Shown: positions 42,766 through 51,548, counted from the first letter of the stretch. The stretch: DNA of 62,431 nucleotides from Roseinatronobacter alkalisoli (GCF_028745735.1 NZ_JAQZSM010000023.1:1-62431); one strand, 5' to 3'. The notes: a model not told the origin generated them from the sequence alone. Program-made: numbers and translations.

Positions 42766-44313
42766 CTACCCAGAACTGCTTCGCTGCTGTAGTGCCTGCC
42801 GGAGAGTGTGCGTTGGATGCGTGATTGGAAGCGTATGACCCGCATCCGGGATAATTGTCAGTGTTGCATCGGACAATGCCGCACAAGTGACACGCAATGC
42901 GTTTTCAGACACGGTCCGGCTTTTTGTCCCGTGCATAAGCACGACCGGACACCTGATATCGCCCAACCACGAAGACCAGTTCAGATTGGTAAGAAGCATA
43001 TCCTGCAGGAAGCCTGTCGCCCGCTGCTCTACCGCTGACAGATACAATGCCTCCATGATCGGATAAGCCTCCGGGCTCAGCATGACCGTGCGATCATGTT
43101 CACAATCGGCGAATATCAGCTGCGGAATCGCTCTTAGCCCTTCGCGCTCGATCCGTTTCAAACCCAACCCGATCAGCATTTCCATCATCGCAGGAGCCTT
43201 TTGCGCGGCAAACGCACTCACCCTATGCAAGGGCGGCATGTCGGCTGTCTGCGCCCATCCCATCATCGGCGGGGTTGCAGGCGCACAAATGATACGGCTC
43301 ACCCGATCAGGATAGGCCCGCGCAAAGGCAAATGCGAAGACACTGCCCACATCATGCGCGATGATCTGGACACGCTCTATACGTTCGAAGTCGAGGATTG
43401 CGCACGCCCGCGTTATCGCAAGAGCGACAGGGTCCGCGCCCGGCGGCAGCTTCGTATCCCCATAGCCAGGTCGCTCCGGTGCAATGACATCAAGCCCGAA
43501 CATCCGGGCCTCCGTTGCGGTATTGGCGCGCCCGATAATTCCGAACAGCGCGCCATGAAAGAAAAGAACAGGTTCACCTTGGGCTTCACCATAGCGCCAA
43601 TAAACAAGCGGGCTGTTCGTGGCATCCTGATAGAACTGCCTGCAACGTCGGGGAAGTTCTGTTGTGGTCGTGGATTGCTGTGCCAGCGCAACCGCCACAA
43701 CAGACAACCGCGCGACAGTCTGTGCTTGCGAATGCACCTGCATCTTGGCCATCAGCGCCTTGATGATCTGGCGCACGGTCCCGATCGCCCGACTGCTTTC
43801 TGCTGCGATCTCGTCAGGCGCTTTTCCTTGTAACAGTGCCTCGGCGATATCCGTCTCAGCGGGCGTCAGTTGCCACAGGCCAGCGATTGTACGGTGAAAT
43901 CCCTTCAGGATGGGCGTGCGGGTTTCTTCAAGCTGCCAGCTTTGCTGGTCGGGCATGCGCGTCGCCACCATGATGCGGTCACAACCAGACAAGTCTATCA
44001 GAGTGACGAGTTCGGTATCACCCTGCGCGCGTGCAAGCCGGTCACCCAGACCATCAGGTCTGTCACCTGGCCGCGATAGCCCGAATTCAGCCGCCGCGCC
44101 CGCACTGCAATCGATCATGGCGCCATCTGGATAGACCACGACCCAGATACGCTGTGCCACCCCGCGCGGATGCACATCATTCAGCAGCGAGACCGCAAGC
44201 TCGATTTCGGATACCAGCGGCGCGTCCGGCCCGCGTTCCGAGAGCCGTGCCGCAATAGACTTGATCAGCGCATCATGCTGGCGCTGGAAATCGGAATTTT
44301 TGAACCGCGTCAT
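42766..44313 (-). CDS. PAS-like / LuxR helix-turn-helix / alpha-beta hydrolase fusion
   Basis: The 515-residue protein has three parts: a PAS-like sensor region (residues about 50-140), a LuxR-type helix-turn-helix (LTPAETDIAEALLQGKAPDEIA, GTVRQIIKALMAKMQVHSQ; about 150-205) and an alpha/beta-hydrolase fold (about 230-510). In the hydrolase the oxyanion segment is LFFHGALFG and the nucleophile elbow reads AHDVGS. The elbow thus carries Asp rather than Ser, as in haloalkane dehalogenases and epoxide hydrolases. The catalytic His lies in IPDAGHTLP. It may turn over or sense a small hydrophobic ligand and regulate nearby genes. It lies upstream of, and co-oriented with, the secretion operon and is divergent from the OmpA-PAN gene. 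Confidence 0.85.
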   Translation of the reverse strand: MTRFKNSDFQRQHDALIKSIAARLSERGPDAPLVSEIELAVSLLNDVHPRGVAQRIWVVVYPDGAMIDCSAGAAAEFGLSRPGDRPDGLGDRLARAQGDTELVTLIDLSGCDRIMVATRMPDQQSWQLEETRTPILKGFHRTIAGLWQLTPAETDIAEALLQGKAPDEIAAESSRAIGTVRQIIKALMAKMQVHSQAQTVARLSVVAVALAQQSTTTTELPRRCRQFYQDATNSPLVYWRYGEAQGEPVLFFHGALFGIIGRANTATEARMFGLDVIAPERPGYGDTKLPPGADPVALAITRACAILDFERIERVQIIAHDVGSVFAFAFARAYPDRVSRIICAPATPPMMGWAQTADMPPLHRVSAFAAQKAPAMMEMLIGLGLKRIEREGLRAIPQLIFADCEHDRTVMLSPEAYPIMEALYLSAVEQRATGFLQDMLLTNLNWSSWLGDIRCPVVLMHGTKSRTVSENALRVTCAALSDATLTIIPDAGHTLPITHPTHTLRQALQQRSSSG

Positions 44314-44388
44314 GTCTATACCATATGGTAGTTGTCGGACTGATCAATACGAGATTTATATGAGTGGGAAACAATCAGCAGCGGCTTC

Positions 44389-47265
44389 ATGATGAACTCA
44401 TCGCGTCTTTTTTCTCAGCGGCTTGCAGGCTTTCGTGGTGTTGCTGCGATCGTCGTAAGTCTGGCTCTTCCCGGCATCGCACATGCCCAGTCATTTACCG
44501 TGCAGCCAATGGCATGTACGCAACTGGTCGAAGCCCTTGCATCCGAAGGGCGTGTCGCGCTTCAGGGCGTCACTTTCGACTTCAACCGCACCACCCTGCG
44601 GCCTGACAGTCTGCCCGCGCTGATTGCCGCGCGCGATGCGATTCTGACGCTTGGGGGCGACTGGCGGCTGGAAGGGCATACCGACACAATCGGCAGCCAT
44701 GACTATAACCAGCGCCTGTCCGAAGCGCGTGCGCAGGCGGTGCGCGACTGGCTGGTCTCTGCAGGTGTCCCCGCTGCGCAAGTTCTGGCGGAAGGATTCA
44801 GTTTTGACCGCCCCGTGGCGGATAACAGCACCGATGCAGGGCGCGCACAGAACCGCCGGGTCGAACTGGTGGGCAATGTGACCCCCGACATGCTTGGGTT
44901 TGGCGGGCCAGAAGGCGTTGATCCCTGTCCCGACACGCTGATACCCGGCACAATCATGTCAGCCGAAGGTACCCCACCCCCGCCCCCGATCCCTGACTGG
45001 AGCGGTGCGGGCGGGCAGGAATGGCTGCCGTTTTCCTTGCTCATGACGACAGGTGACGGCGGGGGGTCGGGCTGGCGGGGGGAACGGCAGGAAATGCCAC
45101 CGGGTTCACGGCCAGAAACCTGTCAGGCGCTGTGTACGGCCAATTCAGATTGCGCGGCCTTCAGCTTTGAACCAGCGGGATCATATTTTGTCGAAAACGC
45201 GCGCTGCGCACTGATCGGATATGGCACGGAATTGACATTGCGTCGGGACAATTCTTTTCTGGATGGCGGCACATTTTTCGTGTCCGGTCTGAAACCTGAT
45301 GCGCGTTTGCTGACGTCGGAAAGTGAAGCCATTGCGCAGCAGATCATTGCCGATCTGATCGAGATCGCGCGCCTGCGTGAGATCGTGCGTATCACGGCAC
45401 CTGACACATCTGCGCCCGAGACCTGGATGGATGTCGCGGTGGACGGAGCTGTGCCGGGGGACGCTTATCAGACATATCTGGAAATATCCGTGCCGGATAA
45501 CTATGATTTCGACTGGCTAAAATCGAAATCGGCGCTGTTTGTGCATGATATGGCGGACGGGCGCAGCGGTCAGATCTGGGTGCCTGAACCGGGCGAATAT
45601 GTCCTGCGCTACGCGATCAATCATCCCACCGCCGGGCAGCATGTGATTGCCGAGCAATCCTTGGTCGTGGCGGCAACTTCGCAAACGTCGTCGCACGCGT
45701 CATCCGGCACCCCGGCCGCAAATCCCGCCCGCAGGGGCACGGTGGAACCGGGTATCGACCGTCCCGGAATGGACATCACCCAAACGCCCATGACCGTTGC
45801 TGATCCGCTGATGTGTCAGGCACTTTGCGCGGGCGATCCGTCCTGCCAGTCCTGGACCTATGTCAATCCCGGCCTGCAAGGCGATCAGGCTGTGTGCTGG
45901 ACGAAATCCGGCGTGCCGGACGGGTTCGCGAACCCGTGCTGCACCTCGGGGGTGATGGACCTGACCGCGGTGCCTGCGTCCGCTGCCCCGACTGATGACG
46001 ACACTGCCAGCCTGTCCTTTCCCGTGGTGGTGACACCCGGCGAAAGCGTGCCGGTCGCCTATAGCGGCCCGCTGCACAGTGGCGACTGGGTGGATATCAT
46101 CACGCAGGGCAATGACTCCGACATGTCGGGTGGTTGGTCATGGGCCTATGTCACAGGGGCACCCGTTGCCCTGACCGCCCCTGACGCGGAAGGCGACTAT
46201 ACCCTGCGCTACGTTGCCGAAGACCCGTTGCGCGGCCATGTGGTGGTGGCGCAGGAAACGCTGGTGGTGCGCGCGCCAGTACCACCATCTGCTGATCTTG
46301 GGACGCTGTTTCAGCGCTGCGACGCAGCCTCCCTGATGACCTGTGATCTTGTTTTGCCGGATCATGATCTGGCCCTTACCCTTCTGTCAGGATACGGCAT
46401 GACAGAACCGCTGCAATACGAGACAGCAGCCGGTGTCCGCGCTGAGCGTCCGTCCTTCGAGATCGTGCGGCTGTCAGATGGCCAGGTGCCGCTGCTGGTG
46501 AACCCAAGGCAGGCCCAGACCGTTTATTGCCAACCCACGCTTTCGGGTGATGAGATCTGCGTGACACAGGCGTTCAACGACAGCGAAGGGATGCTGGCGG
46601 GCGTCATCATCGGATCGCTTGCCAGCCATGCCGCCCTTCCCGAAGCAGATGCGATGGGTGGCAACGAAGAGGTGCTGCTCGCAGCGGGAGACTTGCAGGG
46701 CGTGTGGTTCTTCGCGCTGGATACCCCCGGCCAACCGGACGATCAGAGCTATTTCATCGTTGCGGAATTCATGCAGGATGCGGGCCAGCTGGCGATTGGG
46801 GGCAACTTTACCACCGCCCCGACCGTTGGCCCGCTTCAAGGGCTGTCGGGTGATGTCACGGGCGTGGTCGCTGGCGATACCCTGAATCTGACCATGATCG
46901 GCCCTGACGCGCATACCGGCCTTGTTTTTACCGGCACGGAATACGGGGACGACGCCTATCGGGGCATGGTCTTTCTGGCGCATACCCCCCTGACACCACC
47001 AACGGGCGCGATAGTGCGCAAGGTTGCCGGACCCGGCGACGATTGGACCGGCCCCCCGTGGATGACCGGCGCATCAGACGGGATGGAGGCCGCCCTGCAA
47101 ATGGGCGCAACCACGCTGATGGGCGCGCTTGGCGGGGCAACCGACCGCCCAAGTAGCAAGCCTGCGCAGCCATCGCCGGAAATGGTCGCGCTGGACGGTA
47201 CGCCGCTGGACGGATTGACCGCGCAGGACGCCCATCAACTTCTTGTCCCTCATCTGGAGGAATGA
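44389..47265 (+). CDS. OmpA-domain protein with two PAN/Apple-like domains
   Basis: The 958-residue exported protein has a signal peptide (residues 1-34, ending AHAQ). An OmpA/MotB peptidoglycan-binding domain follows (about 50-165; FDFNRTTLRPDSL, LEGHTDTIGSHDYNQRLSEARA, NRRVEL). Two Cys-rich PAN/Apple-like modules (about 240-300, CQALCTANSDCAAFSF; and about 475-535, CQALCAGDPSCQSWTYVNPG) are each followed by a beta-sandwich-like region with the same GDYTLRYVAEDPLRGHVV / GEYVLRYAINHPTAGQHVI pattern. The C-terminal third is unrecognised. The duplicated PAN plus beta unit is an internal repeat. PAN modules bind proteins or sugars, so a wall-anchored surface receptor is likely. A 4-bp ATGA overlap couples it to the next gene. 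Confidence 0.85.
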   Translation: MMNSSRLFSQRLAGFRGVAAIVVSLALPGIAHAQSFTVQPMACTQLVEALASEGRVALQGVTFDFNRTTLRPDSLPALIAARDAILTLGGDWRLEGHTDTIGSHDYNQRLSEARAQAVRDWLVSAGVPAAQVLAEGFSFDRPVADNSTDAGRAQNRRVELVGNVTPDMLGFGGPEGVDPCPDTLIPGTIMSAEGTPPPPPIPDWSGAGGQEWLPFSLLMTTGDGGGSGWRGERQEMPPGSRPETCQALCTANSDCAAFSFEPAGSYFVENARCALIGYGTELTLRRDNSFLDGGTFFVSGLKPDARLLTSESEAIAQQIIADLIEIARLREIVRITAPDTSAPETWMDVAVDGAVPGDAYQTYLEISVPDNYDFDWLKSKSALFVHDMADGRSGQIWVPEPGEYVLRYAINHPTAGQHVIAEQSLVVAATSQTSSHASSGTPAANPARRGTVEPGIDRPGMDITQTPMTVADPLMCQALCAGDPSCQSWTYVNPGLQGDQAVCWTKSGVPDGFANPCCTSGVMDLTAVPASAAPTDDDTASLSFPVVVTPGESVPVAYSGPLHSGDWVDIITQGNDSDMSGGWSWAYVTGAPVALTAPDAEGDYTLRYVAEDPLRGHVVVAQETLVVRAPVPPSADLGTLFQRCDAASLMTCDLVLPDHDLALTLLSGYGMTEPLQYETAAGVRAERPSFEIVRLSDGQVPLLVNPRQAQTVYCQPTLSGDEICVTQAFNDSEGMLAGVIIGSLASHAALPEADAMGGNEEVLLAAGDLQGVWFFALDTPGQPDDQSYFIVAEFMQDAGQLAIGGNFTTAPTVGPLQGLSGDVTGVVAGDTLNLTMIGPDAHTGLVFTGTEYGDDAYRGMVFLAHTPLTPPTGAIVRKVAGPGDDWTGPPWMTGASDGMEAALQMGATTLMGALGGATDRPSSKPAQPSPEMVALDGTPLDGLTAQDAHQLLVPHLEE

Positions 47266-47690
47266 CCATGCGCCATTTGCTTTTCGCCGTCGTCATTTCT
47301 GCGCTGCCCACGATCGCGCAGGCCCAGATGGGCGGGGCCGTCTGCCGGACAGGACAGGGGTGCACCTGCTTTGACATCAGCGATGCCGGATTATTCCCGA
47401 TCCTGCTCGGAGAAAGCGCCGCTGGCGCTGTCAGCTTGTCTGAAAACTTGGTGATTGACCGTTCTGCCAATACCACCTTTCGCACCTCGCGCGATTTGGG
47501 CGACATCCACCGGCGCTATGGTGGACGGGACGAATGTCCAATGGATCCGGGGTCGGAGCCGCTGATCCCACTGGACGGGACATGGCTTTGGCGTACGCTG
47601 AATGAAATAACAACGGGCTGTCAGACAATCTGGCAAGCCGAACCTGCGAGGACGGCACCTGCGTTGACATGTCACTCAGCCTTGCGATGA
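47262..47690 (+). CDS. Small secreted Cys-rich protein, apparently frameshifted
   Basis: The readable frame encodes 142 residues with a signal peptide (residues 1-22, ending AQAQ) and a Cys-rich mature part (CRTGQGCTCFDISDAG). It overlaps the OmpA-PAN gene by 4 bp, with GGAGG at 47254. The last ~17 residues look non-native. Shifting frame by -1 around 47639 gives a continuation containing CEDGTCVDMSLSLAMNLVAQ up to a TGA at 47833, which has the same Cys-rich character. The gene is therefore probably about 190 codons long and disrupted by a one-base indel, in nature or in sequencing. Function unknown. Confidence 0.7.
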   Translation: MTMRHLLFAVVISALPTIAQAQMGGAVCRTGQGCTCFDISDAGLFPILLGESAAGAVSLSENLVIDRSANTTFRTSRDLGDIHRRYGGRDECPMDPGSEPLIPLDGTWLWRTLNEITTGCQTIWQAEPARTAPALTCHSALR

Positions 47691-47833
47691 ACCTTGTCGC
47701 GCAAGACAGGATTACCGGCCTTCTTTCCATGCGCAACCGCATCGAGGGCGCCGAGGCCGGAATCCTTGCAAGTTTCGGGATGCAAGATTGCCGCATCCGC
47801 GTTCAATACGAAATTCGGCACGTCGGACCTTGA
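47639..47833 (+). pseudogene. Out-of-frame 3' part of the small secreted protein gene
   Basis: In the frame one base back from the upstream gene, about 64 codons read on without a stop: TCEDGTCVDMS, GLLSMRNRIEGAEAGILASFG, MQDCRIRVQYEIRHVGP, ending at TGA 47831-47833. Cys spacing and composition fit a continuation of 47262. The rest of the gap to the next gene (47834-48011) shows nothing recognisable. Confidence 0.6.
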
Positions 47834-48011
47834 TACGCGGTTTTGCGTCCGGGGCCGCCTGAAACCTGCCGCCGACGGCAAACCACGCTGTCGCGCACAA
47901 CAAAAAATACACCGCAACCCGGTCAGTTCCGCCCCAATCCGCCCAAAAGGGCGAAAGTCCGGCGACGCCAAGGAACGGGGTGTCGATGAAGCCAAGGGAC
48001 GGTCGCGAACG

Positions 48012-48740
48012 TCAGGATTGGCGGGGCATTTCCGTGCATATCGGAGGACCTTGTTTTTCTTCCATCCGGCGCGATGTGAAACCGCGCAACAGTTCGACGC
48101 GGCGAGGCCGGAAGCTGGTTCCGCCCGGTCGCAGAGATTCAATTCGAGAGACATGGAAGACCCGATAGTCCCGCCGCAATTGGCAGAAGGCCAGCAGCAT
48201 CAGCGCCTCCGGGCCATAGGACATGCCAAGCGGCCAGACCTCTCGTTCGCTGACTTGGTTTTTCAAATCACAATAGCGCACCCACAGACTGTACTCCTCC
48301 CAGCAGGCCTGCCGCAACAGGTCCATGTCGATCGCCACATCGGGGCGCGTGTCAGCCGGGCACCAGGTCCGCATCACTGTGTGCATCGCCTGATGGACCT
48401 GACGATTAGGCAAGGTTGCAATAATCCGCGCAACCGCATCGCGGCCAGCGCGCGCCAGCGTCGCATCACCCAGAAAACCAAGACTGCCAATCCCCAGCAT
48501 CAACGCCTCTATCTCTAGTTGCGAAAAGCTTTGGGGTGGCAGGACCGGGTCTTCCGTCAGAGCGTATCCCACCCCCGCCGCGCCGTCGATCAGCGCCCCC
48601 CCGGCCCGAAGCGTAGCGATGTCCCGATAAAGCTGCCGACGGGAGATTTCCGTTTCCTCAGCCAGCCGCGCGGCCGTGACCGGTGCGGGAAGCCGCCGCA
48701 GCGCGTTCATAAGACGCATCAGCCGGTCCTGTCGTGCCAT
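48012..48740 (-). CDS. YafY-family regulator with HTH and WYL domain
   Basis: The 242-residue protein has an N-terminal HTH_11 winged helix (RLMRLMNALRRLPAPVTAARLAEETEISRRQLYRDIATLRAGGA; residues 5-55) and a WYL-type ligand domain (about 140-210; RYCDLKNQVSEREVWPLGMSYG). Such proteins are sensors or repressors of neighbouring genes. It is divergent from the GST gene at 48809 across 68 bp, so control of that gene is likely. Confidence 0.88.
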   Translation of the reverse strand: MARQDRLMRLMNALRRLPAPVTAARLAEETEISRRQLYRDIATLRAGGALIDGAAGVGYALTEDPVLPPQSFSQLEIEALMLGIGSLGFLGDATLARAGRDAVARIIATLPNRQVHQAMHTVMRTWCPADTRPDVAIDMDLLRQACWEEYSLWVRYCDLKNQVSEREVWPLGMSYGPEALMLLAFCQLRRDYRVFHVSRIESLRPGGTSFRPRRVELLRGFTSRRMEEKQGPPICTEMPRQS

Positions 48741-48808
48741 CGCAATACTGCCCTGTTCTGTCAGCAGGCCCAGAATATGCTAGGCGCATCGAAACTTAAA
48801 GGAAATCC

Positions 48809-49375
48809 ATGATGCCCGTCCTCTACCACGCGCCGCAATCAAGATCCGACACGATCGCAACACTCGTCCGGATGCTGCATGCCGATATCGAAATTCGCGA
48901 GGTCATCATCCCGCGCCAAGACGGCTCGGGTGGCCCCGATCCGGATAACCCGCATCCGGAGAAGAAAGTCCCCTATCTGGTCGATGGCAACGAGATGCTG
49001 CGCGAACGCGGCGCTATTATCATGTATCTTACTGACGCTTATCCCGACGCCAAGCTAGGCCCTTTGCCCGGCGAGGCGGGGCGGGGCGCTTACCTGTCGT
49101 GGCTGTTTTACTATCAGGGTGTGATGGAGCCCGTCATCATTCTGCACTGGGCAGAACTGAGCCACCCCGCGTTCACTGCTTCGCTTCGCGATTTTGACGC
49201 GGTAAAAGCGCGTTTAGCCGAGGCGCTGGACACGGGGCCGTTCCTGCTGGGGGACCGGTTCACTGCGGCGGACATGCTGTGCAGCTCACCGTTCCACTGG
49301 TTTCCTGATCTGCTTCCCGACGCGCCAGCTATCCGGAACTGGGTCGACCGGTGCGCGGAACGCATGCAACCGTGA
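48809..49375 (+). CDS. Glutathione S-transferase family protein
   Basis: The 188-residue protein has an N-terminal thioredoxin-like GST domain (residues 1-78; LYHAPQSRSDTIATLVRML, KKVPYLVDGNEMLRERGAIIMYL, with the cis-Pro in KVPYL) and a C-terminal helical domain (FLLGDRFTAADMLCSSPFHW). The first-strand Ser after HAPQ is the probable catalytic or glutathione-contacting residue. A strong terminator follows. Paired with a divergent YafY-type regulator, it is probably a detoxification enzyme of unknown substrate. Confidence 0.9.
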   Translation: MMPVLYHAPQSRSDTIATLVRMLHADIEIREVIIPRQDGSGGPDPDNPHPEKKVPYLVDGNEMLRERGAIIMYLTDAYPDAKLGPLPGEAGRGAYLSWLFYYQGVMEPVIILHWAELSHPAFTASLRDFDAVKARLAEALDTGPFLLGDRFTAADMLCSSPFHWFPDLLPDAPAIRNWVDRCAERMQP

Positions 49376-49386
49376 TGACAGTGCTG

Positions 49387-49420
49387 CGGCCCCGGGAAAC
49401 CGGCCCGGGGCCGTCTTTGT
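49387..49420 (+). terminator. Rho-independent terminator of the GST gene
   Basis: CGGCCCCGGG (49387-49396) pairs perfectly with CCCGGGGCCG (49404-49413) over 10 bp with a 7-nt loop, followed by TCTTTGT. It lies 12 bp after the GST stop. Confidence 0.88.
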
Positions 49421-49523
49421 GCACTGAAGCGGAGATGGCATTGCCAAGTTGTTTATGTGGAATGTCAATCTGCATTCAAAACTGACCCAGCGTGATCATT
49501 TAAAAATGACCCACCTCAGGGGG

Positions 49524-49583
49524 AGCAAAGCCCACAGGCGAGCGGCCCCCATGTAGCAAGCTCGTCTGTGGGCTTTGCTTTTT
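49524..49583 (+). terminator. Strong hairpin with T tract inside the chimeric element
   Basis: AGCAAAGCCCACAG (49524-49537) pairs perfectly over 14 bp with CTGTGGGCTTTGCT (49566-49579), followed by a T tract (49579-49583). It lies beyond the istB stop, so on the minus strand it would sit downstream of istB. Oriented as a plus-strand terminator it would shield the istB remnant from antisense transcription entering from the left. Confidence 0.6.
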
Positions 49584-49588
49584 CTGGT

Positions 49589-49894
49589 TCAGGGTTTTGT
49601 TCGAGATTTGCTTTGGGCGAAACGGTAGGACGTGTTGCCGGTCTCGATGATGCTGCAGTGGTGGGTGACCCGGTCAAGCAGCGCGATGGTCATCTTGGCA
49701 TCGCCGAAAACAGAGACCCACTCGCCGAATTCAAGGTTCGTCGTGATGATGACGCCCCGCTCAGCCAAGAGGTCCTCTACATCCGCGGCGCTCAACGCGA
49801 ACCTATGGTAGGCCCAGACCGCGTAGGCGATGATCTCACGAGGATGGCGAAAGCCCTTCAGGCGCGGCATTGACGGTGGTATTTCCATCGGCAC
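49589..49894 (-). pseudogene. Fused fragment: IS6 transposase N-terminus + IS21 IstB C-terminus
   Basis: One open frame of 101 codons reads MPRLKGFRHPREIIAYAVW through DVEDLLAERGVI, which is the IS6-type N-terminus. It then changes without a frame break into TTNLEFGEWVSVFGDAK and LLDRVTHHCSIIETGN, which is the end of IS21 IstB ATPase helper proteins. The joint lies near 49745-49755, where both parents encode Val-Ile, suggesting a microhomology junction. Neither parent activity can survive. Confidence 0.8.
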
Positions 49895-49989
49895 TCATCA
49901 ATCTGAGTATTCCACATAAACAACTTGGCAATGCCGATTTACCATCTCCGGCCCGCCGGGTTACGCGGAAATCACCGTGCATGTGTTGC

Positions 49990-51504
49990 TTATTGCGCAG
50001 ATTCCTTGAAATAGGCGGCATAGTCATTGCGCAATGCCGCTTTTTGGACCTTGCCCATGGTATTGCGCGGAAGTTCGGGCAAAACAATATAGGCTTTGGG
50101 TTGTTTGTAGCGCGCCAGTTTGTCTGACAAGCCACTTTCTATCGCGCTGATATCCGGTGTTGCCTTGTCCGGCACCAACACCGCAACCACCGCTTCGCCA
50201 AAATCGGGATGCGGCAGGCCGATCACAGCACTTTCCACAACGCCCGGCATGTCATCTAGCACCAGTTCAATCTCCTTGGGGTAAACATTATAGCCACCAG
50301 AAATGATGAGGTCTTTCGCCCGGCCCACGATGTTCACATAGCCCTGATCGTCAATCATGCCCAGATCGCCGGTCATGAAATACCCGTCCGCGCGGAATTC
50401 GGCGGCGGTTTTTTCCGGCATCTGCCAATAGCCCTGAAACACATTCGGCCCGCGTACCTCTATCATTCCTGTTTCGCCCTGTGGCAGCGCCGCGCCGGAT
50501 TCCGGGTCTGCGATACGCAACGAGACACCGGGCAAGGGATGCCCGACAGTGCCGGGGCGCCGCGCGCCCTCATATGGGTTCGAGGTCAGCATGTTGGTTT
50601 CAGTCATGCCATAGCGTTCCAGGATTGCATGGCCGGTGCGTTCGGACCATTCGCGATGGGTTTCCGCCAGCAGCGGCGCAGAGCCAGAGACGAACAACCG
50701 CATATGGTCAACTGTTTCGCGGCACAGCCGGGCATCCCCCAGAAGCCGCGTATAGAAGGTAGGAACGCCCATCATTGTGGTGGCTTGTGGCAGAAACGCG
50801 AAAACCTGATCCAGTTCGAATTTCGGCAAAAAAATCATCTGCGCGCGCGACAGCAGCACAACATTGCTGGCAACAAACAGCCCATGCGTGTGGAAAATCG
50901 GCAGCGCATGCAACAACACATCCTCAGATGTGAAGCGCCACAGATCGACCAGTGCCTCCGCATTCGACAGCAGGTTGCGCTGACTCAGCATAGCGCCCTT
51001 GGAACGCCCCGTTGTCCCCGAGGTATAGAGCAGCGCTGTCAAATCATCGTCGCTGCGCGGCTCTGGCGTGAAGCTCGCGGGCAACGTATCTGCGAGTGCA
51101 TCAAAACTGCCCCCTTCGCCCAGACTTTCCAGACGCACACCCAGCTTTTCGGCCAAAGGCGTCAGTGCGGAAATCCGCGCAGGGTCAACCAGCAACAGCC
51201 GCGCGCCGCAGTCAGTTATGAAATATTCCAGCTCTTCAGGCGTATAAGCCGAATTCAACGGCAGGAACACCGCACCAGACGCAACAGCCGCCCCATAGAT
51301 GGCCAGCATTTGCGGTGATTTTGACGCTTGCACCGCCACACGTTCGCCCGGCCCGACATCCAGCGCGCGCAAGGCGTTGGCAAAGCGTGCAAGCGTGTCG
51401 TGAAAATCCGCGGCACTAAGCTGGTCGCCCCCCGGCAGGGTCATGAAGGGCCTGTCCTGTCCGGCCTGTGGGGCGAACAAGGCGTCATACAGCGGATTGG
51501 TCAT
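49990..51504 (-). CDS. matB: Malonyl-CoA synthetase
   Basis: The 504-residue acyl-adenylate-forming enzyme has the AMP-binding loop LLYTSGTTGRSKGAMLS, the GMTETNM core motif, the YFMTGDLGMIDDQGYVNIVGR block and the C-terminal lysine motif (PRNTMGKVQKAALR). It joins malonate and CoA using ATP. The directly upstream gene encodes malonyl-CoA decarboxylase, and a TRAP uptake system precedes that, which makes malonate the firm choice among acyl-CoA synthetases. Confidence 0.9.
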   Translation of the reverse strand: MTNPLYDALFAPQAGQDRPFMTLPGGDQLSAADFHDTLARFANALRALDVGPGERVAVQASKSPQMLAIYGAAVASGAVFLPLNSAYTPEELEYFITDCGARLLLVDPARISALTPLAEKLGVRLESLGEGGSFDALADTLPASFTPEPRSDDDLTALLYTSGTTGRSKGAMLSQRNLLSNAEALVDLWRFTSEDVLLHALPIFHTHGLFVASNVVLLSRAQMIFLPKFELDQVFAFLPQATTMMGVPTFYTRLLGDARLCRETVDHMRLFVSGSAPLLAETHREWSERTGHAILERYGMTETNMLTSNPYEGARRPGTVGHPLPGVSLRIADPESGAALPQGETGMIEVRGPNVFQGYWQMPEKTAAEFRADGYFMTGDLGMIDDQGYVNIVGRAKDLIISGGYNVYPKEIELVLDDMPGVVESAVIGLPHPDFGEAVVAVLVPDKATPDISAIESGLSDKLARYKQPKAYIVLPELPRNTMGKVQKAALRNDYAAYFKESAQ

Positions 51505-51548
51505 GGAAGGGGACTCCTTATCTTAGGCCACGCGTGTTGCGGCTTTCG

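Larger units (their letters stand above)
49437..49935 (-). mobile_element. 499-bp chimeric insertion element with IS6-type ends and IS21 core
   Basis: Both ends carry a perfect 27-bp inverted repeat (49437-49463 and 49909-49935, starting GGCATTGCCAAGTTGTT). The same repeat end occurs at 231-247. Inside, next to the right end, lies the IS6-type transposase N-terminus; next to the left end lies the tail of IS21 istB. Two terminal-repeat units of IS21 type (16 bp each at 49474-49489 and 49498-49513, 14 of 16 identical) adjoin it. The element has no full transposase but could move in trans. No 8-bp target duplication was visible. Confidence 0.8.

Noticed and set aside
42347-42886. 179-codon minus-strand frame before the repeat protein
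   Set aside because: It overlaps the end of the LuxR-hydrolase gene out of frame and has no family features. The region is treated as non-coding.
47694-48518. 274-codon plus-strand frame after the small secreted protein
   Set aside because: Most of it is antisense to the YafY-type regulator. Only the piece up to 47833 in another frame looks like decayed coding sequence.
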